The position numbers and the translations under genes were made by a program. Positions 1 through 8,462 of a stretch of 64,000 nt of DNA are shown here, in pieces (the stretch's first letter is position 1; every line of letters begins with the position of its first letter). Location: contig NZ_JAIVLH010000022.1 of the NCBI RefSeq assembly GCF_020524345.1, forward strand, positions 36,317 to 100,316. The letters are read 5' to 3'. Origin of the DNA: Metabacillus niabensis. GTDB taxonomy: Bacteria > Bacillota > Bacilli > Bacillales > Bacillaceae. Below the pieces are notes generated by a model that saw only the letters and a list, made by a program, of their open reading frames with translations, was not told the DNA's origin and made no database searches.

Positions 1-1
1 A

Positions 2-1270
2 TTAGTTAGTTTAATTGTCATACCGGCTGTTATGATCACAACCATTTATTTTAAAACGGTTATGAGAAAGGCTCAGCGAAAAATTCGCCTTATTTTATCA
101 AAGCTTAATTCGTTTCTTGCTGAAAATTTATCAGGTATGAGTATTATCCAGCTCTTTGTACGGGAAGAAAAACAGCTTGAGCAATTTAATGAGTTGAATG
201 AACGTCATTATAAAGCTGGAATGCGACAGACGATTTTAAATTCCATTTTTAATCCTTCCATCGGTTTTTTTGGTAATCTTTCTCTTGCATTACTTGTTTG
301 GTTTGGAGGAAGAAATGTTTTGGAAGGTGCGATAACTTTCGGTATTGTGTATGCCTTTACACATTATGTGAGGCAATTTTTTGAGCCGCTAAGGGCACTT
401 GCTGATCAGTTCAACCAAATTCAGTCTGCACTTGCGTCAGCAGAACGTATTTTTGAAACCTTGGACACAAAGTCAACGATCCTTAATCCTCATACTCCAA
501 AAAAATTAGGGAGCGATATTAAAGGAGAAATACGCTTTGACCATGTATCTTTTGCCTATAAGAATGAGGAATGGGTGTTGAAAGATATTCATTTTCATAT
601 TCAACCTGGGGAGACGGTTGGAATTGTAGGGGAAACAGGTGCAGGAAAAAGCTCGATTATTCAGCTTATTAACCGTTTTTATGACATCCAAAAGGGAAAG
701 ATTTGCCTAGATGATGTGAATATAAAGGATGTTCAGCTGTCAGAGCTGAGAAAACATATTGGGATTATTCAACAAGATAGCTTTGTTTTTTCCGGGACTG
801 TTTTTGATAATATCCGATTAAATCAGCAGGATATTACGAATGAAGACATCATTAAGGTGGCGAAATCTGTCAACATTGACTCCTTTTTCCGCACTTTACC
901 AAACCAATATGAAACAGTGCTAGGTGAGCAAGGTACTGTATTATCTACAGGGCAAAATCAGCTTTTATCATTTTTAAGAGCAATTATGGCCAACCCTAAA
1001 GTGTTAATTCTTGATGAAGCAACAGCAAATATTGATACAGAAACAGAAGCGGTTGTCCAAAAAACATTAAGAAAAATCTCTGGAAATCGCACCACAATCA
1101 TCATTGCCCATCGGTTATCAACCATTCAGCATGCAGATAAAATTATCGTTTTAAATAAGGGGAAGATCGTGGAAATGGGGAATCATCAAGAGCTTATTAA
1201 ATCGAGGAACATGTATTATCAACTATGTAAGAGTCAGAGCAAAGCAAATCGATCAAGAGTTCGGGTATAA
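2..1270 (+). CDS. ABC exporter, TMD-NBD half-transporter (5' end outside window)
   Basis: C-terminal part of a multidrug/lipid-type ABC exporter. The frame is open from base 2, ahead of the first Met at 32, so the gene starts before the window. Visible, counting from that Met: the end of the membrane domain (to about residue 140), Walker A GETGAGKSS near 200, a signature with the altered form LSTGQ near 304, Walker B VLILDEAT near 324, and the H-loop IIAHR near 360. The non-canonical LSTGQ (usual LSGGQ) is typical of one partner in heterodimeric exporters such as YheI/YheH or YfiB/YfiC of Bacillus. That suggests a partner gene just upstream, which is inference. A bidirectional hairpin follows the stop. 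Confidence 0.85.
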   Translation, partial: LVSLIVIPAVMITTIYFKTVMRKAQRKIRLILSKLNSFLAENLSGMSIIQLFVREEKQLEQFNELNERHYKAGMRQTILNSIFNPSIGFFGNLSLALLVWFGGRNVLEGAITFGIVYAFTHYVRQFFEPLRALADQFNQIQSALASAERIFETLDTKSTILNPHTPKKLGSDIKGEIRFDHVSFAYKNEEWVLKDIHFHIQPGETVGIVGETGAGKSSIIQLINRFYDIQKGKICLDDVNIKDVQLSELRKHIGIIQQDSFVFSGTVFDNIRLNQQDITNEDIIKVAKSVNIDSFFRTLPNQYETVLGEQGTVLSTGQNQLLSFLRAIMANPKVLILDEATANIDTETEAVVQKTLRKISGNRTTIIIAHRLSTIQHADKIIVLNKGKIVEMGNHQELIKSRNMYYQLCKSQSKANRSRVRV

Positions 1271-1278
1271 AAAACTTG

Positions 1279-1314
1279 AAGGTAGGGCTTGAAGGATGAA
1301 GCTCTACCTTTTGT
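1279..1314. terminator. Bidirectional terminator
   Basis: Arms AAGGTAGGGCTT (1279-1290) and AAGCTCTACCTT (1299-1310) end in a short T run on the plus strand. The hairpin lies between two convergent genes and overlaps the last codons of the minus-strand AraC gene. Confidence 0.7.
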
Positions 1315-2230
1315 CAGGATGATTAGAAAGCTCTCCGCTAATCTGTTTGTGATCTTCACAATATTGAGAAGGGGAAACTCCAATAATTCGTTTAAAGGTT
1401 CTGCTAAAATATAATTCATCACCATATCCAACGGTCTGGCTTACTTCTTTTATTTTTACATCAGATAAGACAAGTAGTTCTTTTGCACGGTCGATACGTA
1501 GATGTGTTAAATAATCGATCGGACTTAAGCCGATATATTTTTTGAAAAGTCTTGAATAATGGCTGGTACTCAGTCCGGCAATTTGGGATAGTTCAGACAA
1601 GGTGATCGTATTTTTGTAATGATTAATCATGTACTCTATCGTTCCTTCAATCGCTTTTTTGCTATCACCGCTTATCATTTGAGAATTGAAATCTTCTACA
1701 AAGGTTAATAACAACTCCCCAAAAACCATTCTTTGCTGCATATTAACGGTTGTCCCTTGTCTTTTTGCTAATGAGCTTAACTGCTCAAGTAAAACTGTTA
1801 CGGCGGAATGATTGCTAATTGTATAAACTCCTTTAAGAGGAAAAGGGACATCCTGTGAATGTTTAAATTGCCATACATCTTTATCCTCAAAAGCCATTGC
1901 ATATGAAAAACGAACATAATAAAATTCCAACGGATTCGTACGGTATGACTTCTTATCACATACCATTTGAGGAGTAAAAAAAACGAGTCTGCCTGGCTGT
2001 AATTTATGCTTCTTTCCGTTAATGACGACTTCTCCTCTTCCTTTTGTTACATACCAAAGGGAGTAATAACGCGGCCTTTTATTTTTTCGAACCCAATCAG
2101 GAGGACATATTTTATGTCCGGCTAATAATATGGAGAAAATAAGCTTATGTAATGAAGATGAAAGGTTACTCATGCTGTGACACAAATGACAATCCCCTTT
2201 CCGAATTACTGCATTTATCATACTATCCAT
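1304..2230 (-). CDS. AraC-family transcriptional regulator
   Basis: 308-residue one-component regulator. The N-terminal half reads as an AraC-type cupin sensor (GRGEVVINGKKHKLQPGRLVFF). The C-terminal ~100 residues carry two helix-turn-helix units, with ITLSELSQIAGLSTSHYSRLFKK and a second HTH followed by YFSRTFKRIIGVSPSQY. It is divergent from the acetylesterase gene at 2366, so it probably controls that gene or the wider pectin island through a sugar ligand. The start is uncertain: no good ribosome site precedes 2230, whereas AAAGGGGA lies about seven bases before an in-frame TTG at 2185. The cupin fold begins later, so either start gives the same domains. Confidence 0.85.
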   Translation of the reverse strand: MDSMINAVIRKGDCHLCHSMSNLSSSLHKLIFSILLAGHKICPPDWVRKNKRPRYYSLWYVTKGRGEVVINGKKHKLQPGRLVFFTPQMVCDKKSYRTNPLEFYYVRFSYAMAFEDKDVWQFKHSQDVPFPLKGVYTISNHSAVTVLLEQLSSLAKRQGTTVNMQQRMVFGELLLTFVEDFNSQMISGDSKKAIEGTIEYMINHYKNTITLSELSQIAGLSTSHYSRLFKKYIGLSPIDYLTHLRIDRAKELLVLSDVKIKEVSQTVGYGDELYFSRTFKRIIGVSPSQYCEDHKQISGELSNHPDKR

Positions 2231-2365
2231 ACGCCAAATCCATGAAAATAGAACAAACCTTTTACCTGGTGCATAGAAACCTAATCATACTCTTAAGATC
2301 ACATAGTAATCATTAAAACATATGATTGTTTCTTCTCTAAAGAGAGATTAGACATCATCAAACAT

Positions 2366-3106
2366 ATGAATGAAAATGGAAATAGGAAAATCTATATCAG
2401 GAGCTGGGGGGGTAATACAATATCTCATAACGAATATCCAACCATTTATATAGCTGGTGATTCTACTGCTGCATCATACCCAATAGAAAGAGCTCCACAA
2501 GCAGGGTGGGGGCAGGTATTACACCAATTCTTTACTGATGATATAACCATTTCAAATGAAGCAGCATCAGGAAGAAGCTCAAAAAGCTTTATTGTAGAAA
2601 AAAGGCTAACGAAAATTAATGAACATATCAAGGAAAACGATTACCTATTTATTCAATTTGGGCATAATGATTCAAAAACAGATGAAAGGTTTACAGATCC
2701 ATTTACAGATTTTAAACATTATTTGAAACAGTATATTCATGTAGCCAAAAAGCATAAAGCAAAACCCATTTTACTAACACCTGTTCAAAGAAGAAGCTTT
2801 GATGAGTATGAAAATGTAAACGAAACACATGGCAATTATCCGGAAGCGATCATTCAACTAGGAAAGGAAGAAAACGTTCCGGTAATCGATTTAGGAAAAC
2901 GAAGCAAAGAATATTTTGAGAACATAGGTACTGAGAACACAAAAAAAATCTTTCTTTGGCTTGATCCAGATGAACATTCTAATTACCCGAATGGACTACA
3001 AGATAACACTCATTTTTCTAAAAACGGAGCCCTTGAGGTTGCAAAATTAATAGTTGAAGGAATTCGAGATTTGGATTTACCAATTGAAAAATATCTCATA
3101 TATTGA
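2366..3106 (+). CDS. GDSL-family rhamnogalacturonan acetylesterase (RhgT/YesT-like)
   Basis: 246-residue SGNH/GDSL hydrolase that removes acetyl groups from rhamnogalacturonan oligomers. Block I is IAGDSTAAS (nucleophile Ser near residue 32), the Gly block is NEAASGRSSKSF, block III is FIQFGHND, and the catalytic Asp/His are in DNTHFSKNG near residues 212-215. Length and motifs fit B. subtilis YesT/RhgT. There is no signal peptide, so it acts in the cytoplasm on imported oligomers. No clear Shine-Dalgarno precedes the ATG; the domain starts around residue 25, so a somewhat later start is possible. It is transcribed divergently from the AraC gene at 1304. Confidence 0.88.
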   Translation: MNENGNRKIYIRSWGGNTISHNEYPTIYIAGDSTAASYPIERAPQAGWGQVLHQFFTDDITISNEAASGRSSKSFIVEKRLTKINEHIKENDYLFIQFGHNDSKTDERFTDPFTDFKHYLKQYIHVAKKHKAKPILLTPVQRRSFDEYENVNETHGNYPEAIIQLGKEENVPVIDLGKRSKEYFENIGTENTKKIFLWLDPDEHSNYPNGLQDNTHFSKNGALEVAKLIVEGIRDLDLPIEKYLIY

Positions 3107-3149
3107 AGTAATTTTACTAATAGATTGTGGTTCTGAATCTTTTCAAAAA

Positions 3150-3283
3150 AGCTACAGTGGAATGGAGCGGAAGAACTCGACTCCTGCGGTAGAAGAGGAA
3201 TGGCGAGACCCCACAGGCGAAGCCGAGAAGACTTGACTTCCTCCCCGCGGAAAGCGAGTGTCTGGAGCGCAATGGAACGAATT
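3150..3283. repeat. Bacillus-type GC-rich intergenic repeat element
   Basis: A ~130-bp stretch much richer in G+C than its surroundings, containing GACTCCTGCGG, GCGAGACCCCACAGGCG and CCCCGCGGAAAGCGAGTG. These blocks match, from memory, a dispersed imperfect palindrome common between genes in many Bacillaceae. It sits between the acetylesterase and the hydrolase gene that follows. An open frame crosses it and would add about 37 artefactual residues to the next protein. Confidence 0.7.
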
Positions 3284-3310
3284 AGTTTAGAAAAAGAAGG
3301 AGAGTTCACT

Positions 3311-4336
3311 TTGTTAAATCCCGATGACTTTCTTGAAAATTTATATAATGACACTGTTTCAAAAGCTAAAGTTTATGACCAACACTGGCAAGAACAAACA
3401 AAATCTAAATTTGAACAATTGATTGGTCGTTTTCCATACCCAGAAGAAACTTCGTTGAATACTAAACTTATTGAGAAAACGGAAAAAGATGAATATTGGC
3501 GTTTAAAAATAGAAATAACAACAACTGACCAACTACGTTGTTCCACTTATGTCCTTCTCCCGAAGAAAAAAACAAACACAAAAGTCCCTGCCATACTTGC
3601 TCTTCATGGTCATGGCTATGGAAATAAAGAAATGGTTGGGTTAAATCATAATGGAACTGAAATTGAAGGAGAGCCGGGCATACATACGAATTGTGCAATA
3701 GAACTTGTACAAAAAGGGATGGTTGTTGTTGTACCAGAGTTAATCGGATTTGGTGAACGAAAGCTGGCAAAAGATGCTGAGTCTAGCGAGCCTAGTAGTA
3801 GTTCATGTTTTTCAATTGCAAGTCAATTGCTCTTAATGGGGAAAACGATAGCAGGATTGAGGGTTTTTGAATGTAGAAGAGTTATAGATTACATACAAAC
3901 GATTGATATGGTTGATCAAGACAGAATTGGATGTTTGGGTTTCTCTGGCGGGGGCCTTGTAGCAGCCTTTACCTCAATTATCGATGAACGGATAAAAGCT
4001 ACTGTTCTTTCCGGCTATACCAATACATTTAAAGGCAGTATCATGGATCGAAATCACTGCCTTGATAATTATATTCCAGGAATTTTACATCTAGGTGAAA
4101 TGCCTGAGTTGTTGGGGTTACTTACACCAAGACCTTTGTTTATTGAGACAGGAAAACATGATACAGTATTTCCAATTAAACATGCAAAAGAAGCGTTGGA
4201 AACCATTTATGAAATTTACAGAAGGTTTGGTGCGGAAAATTTTATAGATCAACACTTTTTTGATGGAAAGCACGAAATATGCGGTGACAAGTCCTATAAC
4301 TGGCTTTTAAAAAACTTGGCAGGATCTGATGAATAG
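3311..4336 (+). CDS. Alpha/beta hydrolase, dienelactone hydrolase / acetyl-esterase type
   Basis: About 341 residues. The fold is alpha/beta hydrolase: PAILALHGHG (oxyanion region), nucleophile elbow GFSGGG, Asp in GKHDTVFP, and His in GKHEICG. It resembles abhydrolase_7 / acetyl-xylan-esterase-like enzymes that de-esterify plant polysaccharide fragments. The substrate is not determinable, but the context suggests pectic oligomers. Start: the frame is open upstream from 3200 through a repeat, but AAGGAGAG (3297-3304) lies six bases before the TTG at 3311. The repeat-derived residues are therefore unlikely to be translated. No signal peptide. Confidence 0.78.
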   Translation: MLNPDDFLENLYNDTVSKAKVYDQHWQEQTKSKFEQLIGRFPYPEETSLNTKLIEKTEKDEYWRLKIEITTTDQLRCSTYVLLPKKKTNTKVPAILALHGHGYGNKEMVGLNHNGTEIEGEPGIHTNCAIELVQKGMVVVVPELIGFGERKLAKDAESSEPSSSSCFSIASQLLLMGKTIAGLRVFECRRVIDYIQTIDMVDQDRIGCLGFSGGGLVAAFTSIIDERIKATVLSGYTNTFKGSIMDRNHCLDNYIPGILHLGEMPELLGLLTPRPLFIETGKHDTVFPIKHAKEALETIYEIYRRFGAENFIDQHFFDGKHEICGDKSYNWLLKNLAGSDE

Positions 4337-4377
4337 AAGTGATTCCACAACATTTGAGATGAAGATATTAAAGAAGG

Positions 4378-4412
4378 TAAAAAGGGCGTCCTATCTAGAC
4401 CGGCTCTTTTTA
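4378..4412 (+). terminator. Intrinsic terminator
   Basis: TAAAAAGGGC pairs with GCTCTTTTTA (one G-U). It follows the hydrolase gene. From here to 4641 I see only AT-rich sequence with a 5-codon mini-ORF (4609-4626). Confidence 0.65.
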
Positions 4413-4641
4413 CTTTGTAATCTGTTGATTTTTTTATATAATCATTACGTTATGTCAGGTTCACTAGATCACTTTATTAGTTGAAATCCTATTTTTATAC
4501 TCCAATTTGATTTACCTGTTGTAATGATTATAGCGATCTTATTAAAAATAAAGTAGGTTTAGTTGTAAGTGTTATCAAACGAAAGATCAATAAAGGAGGA
4601 ATTTAATTGTGAAAATGGCAGTATAAGAGAGTAACAGCATA

Positions 4642-4694
4642 TTGACATTAAATTTAGTGGAATCATATAATGATAACTAATGTAAGCGTTTTAT
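4642..4694 (+). promoter_or_regulatory. Sigma-A promoter with overlapping cre-like site
   Basis: TTGACA at 4642-4647, 18-bp spacer, TATAAT at 4666-4671. Just downstream, ATGTAAGCGTTTTAT (4680-4694) matches the CcpA cre consensus WTGNAANCGNWNNCW except for one position. Its place at about +2 to +16 predicts catabolite repression of the YesS-like regulator gene. Confidence 0.75.
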
Positions 4695-4714
4695 TGGCAG
4701 GGAAGAGGTGATGA

Positions 4715-7000
4715 ATGTTGAAACAAAAACCAAAATATTTTTATCGCATTTTTTTACCTTTTGTTTTAGCAGGTACTCTAGTTGTGATCTTATTTAATGG
4801 TTTTGCGTATTTTTTTACCAAGGCTTCATTTGAAGAGAAGATTATTTTGGAGAAGCAGGAAAATGTTGTTCAAATCATGAATACGCTTGAACAAAAAATG
4901 CAAACTTTAGATTATTCACTTAATTCCTATGTTCATGATTCCTCATTTAAGCAATATATTAAAGAACCTTTAACGGTAAAGAATTTTGATATTTATCAAG
5001 CAATTGATAAACAATTAAACTACATTTCATCATTTGGACCAAGTCAAACAACCATAGAATTAGTTAGCTTACAAGGAAACTGGAAGATAAATCAATACGG
5101 ATTAAAATCAGTTACTAAAACAGAAATGGATCACATTGTATCAAATTATATGTCACTTCCACATCCCTCTACATGGTTGAAGGAAGAAAATGTGGAAAAT
5201 GAGATTAAGCTTATCAAACAAACCCCCTATTATCAGTCAACAAAAAACGGCGTTCTCATTGTACATATCCCATTAAAGTCATTATCAAGTCTAATCTATA
5301 ATCAGGCTGAATCAAATCCTGTCTATATTTATAATCAAGATGGAATATTAATCTATCAAAATGATGCAGAACCTCAGGAAAAAGAAATTAAGCATAATAT
5401 TATTTCTGATTTAGTAAATCACCACCAAGGACAAGCTGGGATCTATCCTGTTGATTCACAACAAAAAGACCAATATAAATTGGTTTATTCAAAATCTGGG
5501 TATAATGGATGGTTATATGTTACAAAAATAAAGGATTCAGAGTTTACTGAGGCAATGAAACCAACTATTATTGGAACAGTTTTGATGAGTGTTTTTATGC
5601 TATCAGTGACAATAATTATAGGTTATGTTAGCTCCGACTATTTTTCTAAGCCCATTCGTGAACTACAGAAATTCATTCCGAAAATGCAAAAAAATGATTA
5701 TAAAGATGAATTTGAACTTATAGGCAGATCAATTCGTGAAGTGATAAATAAAAATCAATCCCTTGAAAATGTAATTACAAGCCAGCATGAACAATTAAAA
5801 ACATTATTTATGTTAAATCTTTTTCACGGACGAATGAATGAACAGGAAATTCAGGAGCAACTGCAGGATTTTAAGTTCCAGCAAAAATGGAAAAGTTTGT
5901 ATGTTCTTGCTATTCAATTTGATCATCTTGAAAACAATAATTATTCAAGAAAGGACAAAGATGTCCTCTTATTTTCCATCAATCAGCTCGTTTCTGACAT
6001 TATTAGTAAGGATGAGCAGTTATCACCTGCTGTTATTGATTCAAGGACGCAAGCAACCATTTTACTTTGCCAAAACGAGGATACAGATCAGCATATTTTA
6101 GTCATAAACAATTATATGGAAAGAATTCAAAAAGTGGTGAAAGAGATTTTTAACTTGACAGTTAGTGTAGGAATAAGTAGCCCATTTAAAGATTTAGGAG
6201 ACAGTAAACTTGCACTTCAACAAGGAATTGAAGCCCTTAAGTACCGCTTAAAGGTTGGTAAAGAATCGATTATTTTTTATGAAAGTGTTTCAGCTATTTT
6301 TAATAGCAATGAAATTAAGACATATTTCCCTAAAATTCTGGAAAATCAGTTATTCGATTCAATTAAATTAGGAGAAAACAAAAAGGCAAAAGAAACGTTA
6401 CATCAACTGCTTGCAGACTTGTTTAAAAATAATCATAATCCTCATGAACTTGAAGTTAATATTATGCGGTTTATCAATGATTTAGTTAGTTTTATGCATG
6501 TGTTGGGTATGGACACGTTAATTATTGAGGATCATAAAACATTGTATAATGCCATTTCGGAAATGAAAACTTCCGAAGAAATTGAAATGTTTGTAAAACA
6601 TAAAATCGTGTATCCTATGATCAATGCGATTACTGAACGTACTGATTATCAATATAAAACGATCTCAGATAAAATTGTTCATATTATTCAAAATGAATTT
6701 GATACAGAGCTTTCTTTAGAAAATATAGCAGCCCGTCTTCATTATAATAAAAATTATTTAAGCAGTATTTTTAAAAAGGAGTTCAATCAATCGTTTAGTG
6801 AATATCTTGCATTGTATCGATATGATATGGCGAAAAAATGGCTGAAAGAAACAGATATGTCAGTAAAGAAAATCTCGGAAAAGCTGCAATATAATAATTC
6901 ACAAAATTTTATCCGATCCTTCCGTAAATATGAAGGAATAACACCGGGGAAATATAGGGAATTGCATTGTGGTGAGACATTGGTTTATAAGAAAAGTTGA
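4715..7000 (+). CDS. Membrane-anchored AraC-family regulator (YesS/YtdP-like)
   Basis: 761 residues, the same length I recall for B. subtilis YesS, the rhamnogalacturonan regulator. Predicted layout: TM helix near 12-33, extracytoplasmic sensor region ~35-285, second TM helix ~286-308, a cytoplasmic linker, and an AraC-type double HTH in the last ~100 residues (LSLENIAARLHYNKNYLSSIFKKEF, then MSVKKISEKLQYNNSQNFIRSFRKY). It likely senses pectin-derived oligosaccharides or the loaded binding lipoprotein, and activates the importer/enzyme operon that starts at 8463. AGAGGTGAT lies just before the start; TTG at 4718 is a close alternative. Expression is probably CcpA-repressed. Confidence 0.88.
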   Translation: MLKQKPKYFYRIFLPFVLAGTLVVILFNGFAYFFTKASFEEKIILEKQENVVQIMNTLEQKMQTLDYSLNSYVHDSSFKQYIKEPLTVKNFDIYQAIDKQLNYISSFGPSQTTIELVSLQGNWKINQYGLKSVTKTEMDHIVSNYMSLPHPSTWLKEENVENEIKLIKQTPYYQSTKNGVLIVHIPLKSLSSLIYNQAESNPVYIYNQDGILIYQNDAEPQEKEIKHNIISDLVNHHQGQAGIYPVDSQQKDQYKLVYSKSGYNGWLYVTKIKDSEFTEAMKPTIIGTVLMSVFMLSVTIIIGYVSSDYFSKPIRELQKFIPKMQKNDYKDEFELIGRSIREVINKNQSLENVITSQHEQLKTLFMLNLFHGRMNEQEIQEQLQDFKFQQKWKSLYVLAIQFDHLENNNYSRKDKDVLLFSINQLVSDIISKDEQLSPAVIDSRTQATILLCQNEDTDQHILVINNYMERIQKVVKEIFNLTVSVGISSPFKDLGDSKLALQQGIEALKYRLKVGKESIIFYESVSAIFNSNEIKTYFPKILENQLFDSIKLGENKKAKETLHQLLADLFKNNHNPHELEVNIMRFINDLVSFMHVLGMDTLIIEDHKTLYNAISEMKTSEEIEMFVKHKIVYPMINAITERTDYQYKTISDKIVHIIQNEFDTELSLENIAARLHYNKNYLSSIFKKEFNQSFSEYLALYRYDMAKKWLKETDMSVKKISEKLQYNNSQNFIRSFRKYEGITPGKYRELHCGETLVYKKS

Positions 7001-7043
7001 TGAAAGTTTCTTTTTGTTTCATTAAAATTAATAGAGTAATATG

Positions 7044-7094
7044 AAACATCCCCTTTATATAATATGTAATTTGAACATTAAAGGGGATGTTTTT
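7044..7094 (+). terminator. Intrinsic terminator
   Basis: AAACATCCCCTTTA pairs with TAAAGGGGATGTTTT around a long loop, downstream of the YesS-like gene. Confidence 0.7.
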
Positions 7095-7195
7095 GCTGTG
7101 TAAAGTGCTCCATAATATTCTATTGTAAAGCTTTTAGAACAGGCTGTTTCATTGTCTTCTGCAAAGAATTAGAATAAAACAAAATTATTTATAAT

Positions 7196-7245
7196 AAAGG
7201 CTACTATTTTGAAAATATCAAATAATAGTAGCCTTTATTTTTTTT
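7196..7245. terminator. Bidirectional terminator
   Basis: Perfect 13-bp arms AAAGGCTACTATT / AATAGTAGCCTTT with T-rich tails on both strands. It serves the minus-strand permease gene at 7290 and backs up the terminator at 7044. Confidence 0.75.
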
Positions 7246-7289
7246 ATATTGTTTTCTTTTCACATAAGGATAGTTTCTTTTTAACCTTA

Positions 7290-8162
7290 TTAAGCCTTCA
7301 CAGATCCTACAAAGGCACCTTTTACAAAGTATTTTTGCAGGAATGGGTAGACGATTAGCATTGGGATTGTTGCAACTGCGATAACGGCCATTTTGATTGT
7401 TTGTGCCGGTGGAACGATATCAACAGCAGAATTATCTGCTTGCATGCCGCTTGATACGATAACAATTTGACGAAGTAACACCTGAATAGGCCATTTACCT
7501 GAATCATTTAAGTAAAGAATCGCATTTGTATATTCATTCCAATATGACACTGCGTAAAATAATGAAATTGTTGCGATTGAAGGCAGAGATAACGGCAGAA
7601 TAATTTTGAAAAAAATCATAATATCGTTGTATCCGTCAACCTTTGCTGATTCTTCCAAGCTGTCTGGAATGGCTTGGAAAAAATTCCTCATAATAATTAA
7701 GTTAAAGGCACTAATTGCGACTGGCAAAATTAGTGCCCAATACGTATCAATAAGGCCTAAATTTCTTACGACAAGATAGGTAGGGATCATCCCTCCGCTA
7801 AAAAGCATGGTAAAGACTACGATAAAGTTGATCCCTTTCCTTCCATATAGGTACTTCCTCGATAATCCGTAAGCCATGAAAGCAGTTAACACCATACTAA
7901 CGAATGTACCAACACCTGTTACACCAATTGAGACGGCAAAGCTTCTAAAAATCGTAGGTGTAGAAAAAATATAGTGGTAAGCATCCAAAGTAAAAGTTGT
8001 TGGAAAAAGAATAAATGTTTTTTCAACAACCTCCTGTGTTGTTGCGAAGGAACTTGAGATAACGTTTACAAATGGGAGAAAACAAGCTAACCCAATTAGC
8101 AGCAGGACCGTATAGTTAAGGAAATTAAAAATACGATTGCTTAATGAACTTTCATGTTTCAA
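7290..8162 (-). CDS. Carbohydrate ABC transporter permease (LplC/YtcP/YesQ type)
   Basis: 290-residue inner-membrane permease of the MalG branch. There are about six TM helices, and the EAA loop is SLEESAKVDGYNDIMIFFKIILPLSLP. It ends with the family-typical YPFLQKYFVKGAFVGSVKA. The start is TTG at 8162, six bases after GGAGGG. Its natural partner is the LplB-type permease at 8463, but here the two are transcribed divergently instead of in one operon. No ATPase gene is nearby; this transporter class usually shares an MsmX-type ATPase encoded elsewhere. Confidence 0.88.
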   Translation of the reverse strand: MKHESSLSNRIFNFLNYTVLLLIGLACFLPFVNVISSSFATTQEVVEKTFILFPTTFTLDAYHYIFSTPTIFRSFAVSIGVTGVGTFVSMVLTAFMAYGLSRKYLYGRKGINFIVVFTMLFSGGMIPTYLVVRNLGLIDTYWALILPVAISAFNLIIMRNFFQAIPDSLEESAKVDGYNDIMIFFKIILPLSLPSIATISLFYAVSYWNEYTNAILYLNDSGKWPIQVLLRQIVIVSSGMQADNSAVDIVPPAQTIKMAVIAVATIPMLIVYPFLQKYFVKGAFVGSVKA

Positions 8163-8265
8163 TCGAAACCCTCCATTTCAATTTATATTTATCTATATTT
8201 CTACTTCCAATATAGCAACGGAAAAATAAGCATGTCTATAATCATTTCCACAGTAGTTATTTCAT

Positions 8266-8301
8266 GCCATGATTATGGATCTTACGAAGAATAATCATGG
8301 C
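8266..8301. promoter_or_regulatory. 36-bp inverted repeat in divergent promoter region
   Basis: Perfect 11-bp arms GCCATGATTAT (8266-8276) and ATAATCATGGC (8291-8301) with a 14-bp spacer, between the divergent permease genes. It may be an operator for the YesS-like regulator or another factor; that is inference. Confidence 0.55.
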
Positions 8302-8335
8302 CGGTTAAAAGTACTCAATAGATCATATCGATAAC

Positions 8336-8349
8336 AGAAAGCGTTTACA
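8336..8349 (+). promoter_or_regulatory. cre-like CcpA site
   Basis: AGAAAGCGTTTACA matches TGNAANCGNWNNCW at all but the first base. It lies 114 bp upstream of the LplB-type gene that begins the pectin-oligomer operon. Confidence 0.65.
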
Positions 8350-8462
8350 AATGGTGTTGGAGAATGGTTTCTGACCGAATGATTGTAGACGTTACGCTAT
8401 GAAATAGATTAATTTTGAATAGTACCAACATTTACGGAGAAAAATTGAGGGAGGATTTCTGA

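Noticed and set aside
4609..4626. 5-codon ORF after a strong AAAGGAGG site
   Set aside because: It lies upstream of the mapped-looking promoter at 4642, so it cannot be a leader of the YesS-like mRNA; probably chance or a remnant.
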